39,096 nt of DNA from Ochrobactrum teleogrylli (GTDB lineage Bacteria; Pseudomonadota; Alphaproteobacteria; Rhizobiales; Rhizobiaceae): contig NZ_VEWL01000022.1 in the NCBI RefSeq assembly GCF_006376685.1, positions 1-39,096 on the forward strand, in the 5' to 3' direction. Numbering within the stretch: position 1 is the stretch's first letter; every line of letters starts with the position of its first letter. Below, piece by piece: positions 36,636 to 39,096 of this stretch. The notes below the pieces were generated by a model that saw nothing but the letters and a program-made list of their open reading frames with translations, did not search any database and had not been told where the DNA came from. The translations under genes and the position numbers were made by a program.

Positions 36636-38600
36636 TTATCCCTTGGTCGATGCGTTGGCAGCAAGCTTGGTGCCGTTATCGTCGCTGTTCAAAAGCGCGT
36701 CGATGCGATCACGCTCCTGCTTGAAGGCTTCAAGTTCTTTGCCCTTCAAGGCCTTGTTATCCGGCAGGCGGATGCGAAGCGGATCGACTTTGGTTCCATT
36801 GACGATCATTTCATAATGCAAATGCGGCCCGGTCGAGAGACCGGTCGAACCGACATAGCCGATCACCTGGCCCTGACGCACTCTTGCGCCGGCGGTCACG
36901 CCACGGGCAATCGCATTCTGGTGATTGTAGCTGCTGACATAGCCATTGGCGTGACGAATCAGGGTCTGATTGCCATAACCATTGGACCAGCCTGCCTTCT
37001 CGACGACGCCATTACCCGTCGCAATGATGGGCGTGCCGCGCGGTGCTGCCCAATCGACGCCGGTATGCATGCGGCTATAACCGAGAATCGGATGGCGGCG
37101 CATGCCGAACGGGGAGCGGAACACACCGTTGGGCACCGGATTGCGCAGCAGAAACTGCTTTGCGCTCTTTCCGCTCTCATCGAAGTAATCGACGCTGCCG
37201 TCTGGCGCCTGATAGCGGTAGAATTTTCGGGTCGTGCCGCTGAAAGTAGCCGCCACATAAAGCAGCTGCGAATCGTTGTCTGCCTTGTCCTGTTCGTCGG
37301 CACCGTCGGGTAGCGAGAAGAAGGCGTCGATATTGTCGGTCGGCGTCAGCTGCGCCTGAAGGTCTACGTCGGTGGCCAACATCTTGACCAGCTGTTCGCG
37401 CATTGTTTCGGTCATGCCATAGGCAAGGGCCGCGCGGCTGATACCGTCATAAACATTGGGCAGGTTGCCGCGGATGGCGCTGGGGACAGCATTGCCCTCG
37501 AATGCCGTCTGCAAAAGCGGCGTTCCTTCGGGTTCATCGGACGGCACATATTGCTGACGGTCGTTCAACGTGACGGTAACAAGGTGCGTGGTGCGATTAT
37601 AAATGCTCGCGCGTACGATGCGGTCTTCGCCGTCGCGGGTTTCAGTCCCGATGCGCAGGACGCTGCCTTGCTTCAGGCGCGGCGAATTCATCATCTTGCT
37701 CAACGCATCGACCATGTTCGACGTGTCATCGCCAGTATAGCCCGCATCTTCCAGCGCCTGCGCAATATCGGCGGTCTGCCGGAAGGGAATCAGTTCTTCT
37801 GAAAAGCCGTCTTCGGTCTGTTCGTCATTCGCCTTCGGCGCAACGCTGACATTTTCCTGCGTGATCTTCACGCCGAGGGCGGGGCCGAGCGCATAAGGAG
37901 AATCATTGCCGCCAAAGCGGGCCGGATCAACATAATGCAGCGAGGCGACCTGAACATCGCCATCGGTCAGCAGGCCGCCGGTGTCGCGAACGACCTTTTC
38001 AACTTCATCGACCGACAAATCGCTCGATGCGTCGAAGGTCGCGCTGTTCAGCGGAAAATCGACAACATGGAGACTGACTTCGCTTTCAACCTTGGCGCCG
38101 TAAATCTGGCCGGTGTCTGCCGGTTGCGGCGCGGCGGGACCTTCGGAGAACACGGTCAGCGCATCGAATGCCGGATATTTGCGGCTGGTCGGATGATCAA
38201 CCGCAAGAGCCATGCTCACCAGTTCGAACGGGCGGGTGCGGATCACTTCGCGTTCGCCGACTTTCTGCATGGTAGAAAGGTCGAACCGGCGGCGGTCGCG
38301 CGGTTGCTGAGCCGAAACCGTGCTGACGAGACGGCCACCTTTGGTGACAGCACTTTCCTCAGCGGCGCCTGGCATATCATTGAGGGCAAGAATTTCGGGC
38401 GGGGTCGCCAATTGCTCGCGCCCATCGAGAGCTGCAAAAAGTGCAACACCAATCAGCATGCAGGACGTAACGCCAGTCAGGAAGGTGCCGGCAAGCCAGC
38501 GTGCCGAAACTTCGCGCCGATCAGGAGGCCGCCGCCGTCCGCCTACGCTCAGCGGGGGCTCGTCACCCGGATCGAGATTATTCGGCCCCATATCCTTCAT
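36636..38600 (-). CDS. M23 family metallopeptidase (peptidoglycan DD-endopeptidase)
   Basis: 654 aa. A proline/arginine-rich cytoplasmic start is followed by one membrane helix (about 37-58), then a large periplasmic part. The M23 (LytM) domain at about 500-610 has both zinc motifs: His512-x3-Asp516 in MHTGVDWA, and His593-x-His595 in PHLHYE. The preceding 430 residues include a region (about 270-330) resembling the OapA/LysM-like part of MepM or ShyA enzymes. All ligands are present, so it should be active rather than a degenerate EnvC/NlpD activator. It cuts 4-3 crosslinks to allow wall growth. The start at ATG 38600 has only a distant purine-rich sequence; ATG 38591 is a possible alternative. 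It converges on the L,D-transpeptidase gene. Confidence 0.92.
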   Translation of the reverse strand: MKDMGPNNLDPGDEPPLSVGGRRRPPDRREVSARWLAGTFLTGVTSCMLIGVALFAALDGREQLATPPEILALNDMPGAAEESAVTKGGRLVSTVSAQQPRDRRRFDLSTMQKVGEREVIRTRPFELVSMALAVDHPTSRKYPAFDALTVFSEGPAAPQPADTGQIYGAKVESEVSLHVVDFPLNSATFDASSDLSVDEVEKVVRDTGGLLTDGDVQVASLHYVDPARFGGNDSPYALGPALGVKITQENVSVAPKANDEQTEDGFSEELIPFRQTADIAQALEDAGYTGDDTSNMVDALSKMMNSPRLKQGSVLRIGTETRDGEDRIVRASIYNRTTHLVTVTLNDRQQYVPSDEPEGTPLLQTAFEGNAVPSAIRGNLPNVYDGISRAALAYGMTETMREQLVKMLATDVDLQAQLTPTDNIDAFFSLPDGADEQDKADNDSQLLYVAATFSGTTRKFYRYQAPDGSVDYFDESGKSAKQFLLRNPVPNGVFRSPFGMRRHPILGYSRMHTGVDWAAPRGTPIIATGNGVVEKAGWSNGYGNQTLIRHANGYVSSYNHQNAIARGVTAGARVRQGQVIGYVGSTGLSTGPHLHYEMIVNGTKVDPLRIRLPDNKALKGKELEAFKQERDRIDALLNSDDNGTKLAANASTKG

Positions 38601-38997
38601 ACTGCTATAGTCGGCCCTTCTTTTTAACCTGATGGCACGAAAACGTGCTTGAACATCGCTTGTCAGAAAAGCGACTTATGCGCTGATCCGATGCTAAGGT
38701 GTCTTCCTTTGTATAGGGAAGGCTCCCAAACGGGCATCAGAGTTTTGCCTGCCGTTGACGCGTAAGTCAATGACGAGGCGGCCAAACGCCGATATCCACA
38801 ATGCAATCGGTTCTTCGTCTGGATGCAATAAGGCTGATTTTCAAATTCAGCGGAAGCTAATCGTCCAATGAGGCTGGTTTGTGGCCCGGCTTTCCGCAAC
38901 GGCACTTTCGCCTCGTATATATAGAGTGGTGAAATCCCGGAATTTGCCGCCCTGTGGAAGACTGTCAAAAAAATATCAAAAAACCTCAGAAGCTGTG
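38601..38997. other. Gene-free region upstream of the M23 gene and a stable-RNA promoter
   Basis: I see no convincing ORF with a ribosome-binding site on either strand. It holds a TTGAC-N6-GTCAA dyad (38755-38770) and a TATATATAG stretch (about 38918-38926) that could be a second -10 box without a clear -35. A run of A-tracts (38967-38983) just before the strong promoter at 38998 resembles an UP element. Confidence 0.5.
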
Positions 38998-39027
38998 TTG
39001 ACAGTTTGGCTTAGTCCGCCCTATATA
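38998..39027 (+). promoter_or_regulatory. Near-consensus promoter, probably of an rRNA (or other stable RNA) operon
   Basis: A perfect TTGACA (38998-39003), an 18-nt spacer, then TATATA (39022-39027); CTATAT would give 17 nt. A GC-rich discriminator (GCGCC) follows, typical of stringently controlled stable-RNA promoters. A-tracts upstream could be an UP element. The 69 nt after it have no ORF and include a GC hairpin region (GGGCGGCGACGCTGC). An rRNA operon would start beyond the window edge. Confidence 0.6.
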
Positions 39028-39096
39028 GCGCCACAACGAGGGCGGCGACGCTGCTAGCGGCAGGTTGCTTCGTCCTTGAGTTCTGGTGAAAGTGGT

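Overview
The window looks like a chromosomal segment from the Brucellaceae (Brucella/Ochrobactrum group, Rhizobiales). This rests on recall of family sequences, not on a search. ArgJ, PrfA, the DUF4167 protein and the order lysC-ptsP-prfA-prmC-DUF4167-clpB look as I remember them from that group. The DNA is GC-rich with alphaproteobacterial signals: a CtrA-type TTAA-N7-TTAAC site, an RpoH-type promoter before clpB, and dispersed Rhizobiales-style palindromic intergenic elements. Most of the window is ordinary housekeeping sequence.

Layout. 1-1.3 kb: the end of etfA, then 3-hydroxybutyryl-CoA dehydrogenase. 1.3-1.8 kb: a gap with a CtrA-like site, a possible 42-aa ORF and a bidirectional terminator. 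1.8-7.1 kb: sulfur and small-molecule metabolism (cysK, a universal stress protein, a cystathionine gamma-synthase-family enzyme, a DUF1932 dehydrogenase and an MFS transporter). 7.1-8.95 kb is the least ordinary part: a MucR/Ros-like regulator without its zinc-ligand histidines, a perfect 23-bp palindrome upstream of it, tRNA-Leu(CAA), and a 34-aa membrane protein with its own promoter and a structured leader. 8.9-11.7 kb: a CelD/FemAB-type acyltransferase coupled to a polysaccharide flippase. 12-18.8 kb: secA diverging from a parvulin foldase, then argJ, a GNAT gene and mutT. 18.9-24.5 kb: a small membrane protein, an NDUFAF5-like methyltransferase, comF, grxC, a nitrilase-family amidase, a DUF1178 protein, an EamA transporter and ubiG. 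24.7-34.8 kb: lysC, ptsP, prfA, prmC, a DUF4167 protein and clpB. 35-38.6 kb: an L,D-transpeptidase and an M23 endopeptidase, tail to tail. The window ends just after a near-consensus promoter of stable-RNA type, probably for an rRNA operon lying outside it.

How the genes work together. etfA and hbdA serve acyl-CoA oxidation. cysK and the PLP enzyme serve sulfur amino acids. secA and the periplasmic PPIase serve export and folding. prfA and prmC form a release-factor and release-factor-methylase pair. The transpeptidase and the M23 enzyme act on peptidoglycan from opposite directions, crosslinking and cutting. ptsP starts the nitrogen phosphotransferase relay.

I see no insertion sequence, prophage or CRISPR array. 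The best candidates for something undescribed are the 7.3-8.9 kb segment, the hairpin that puts the comF ribosome-binding site in its loop, and palindromes over the likely -10 regions of cysK and grxC.
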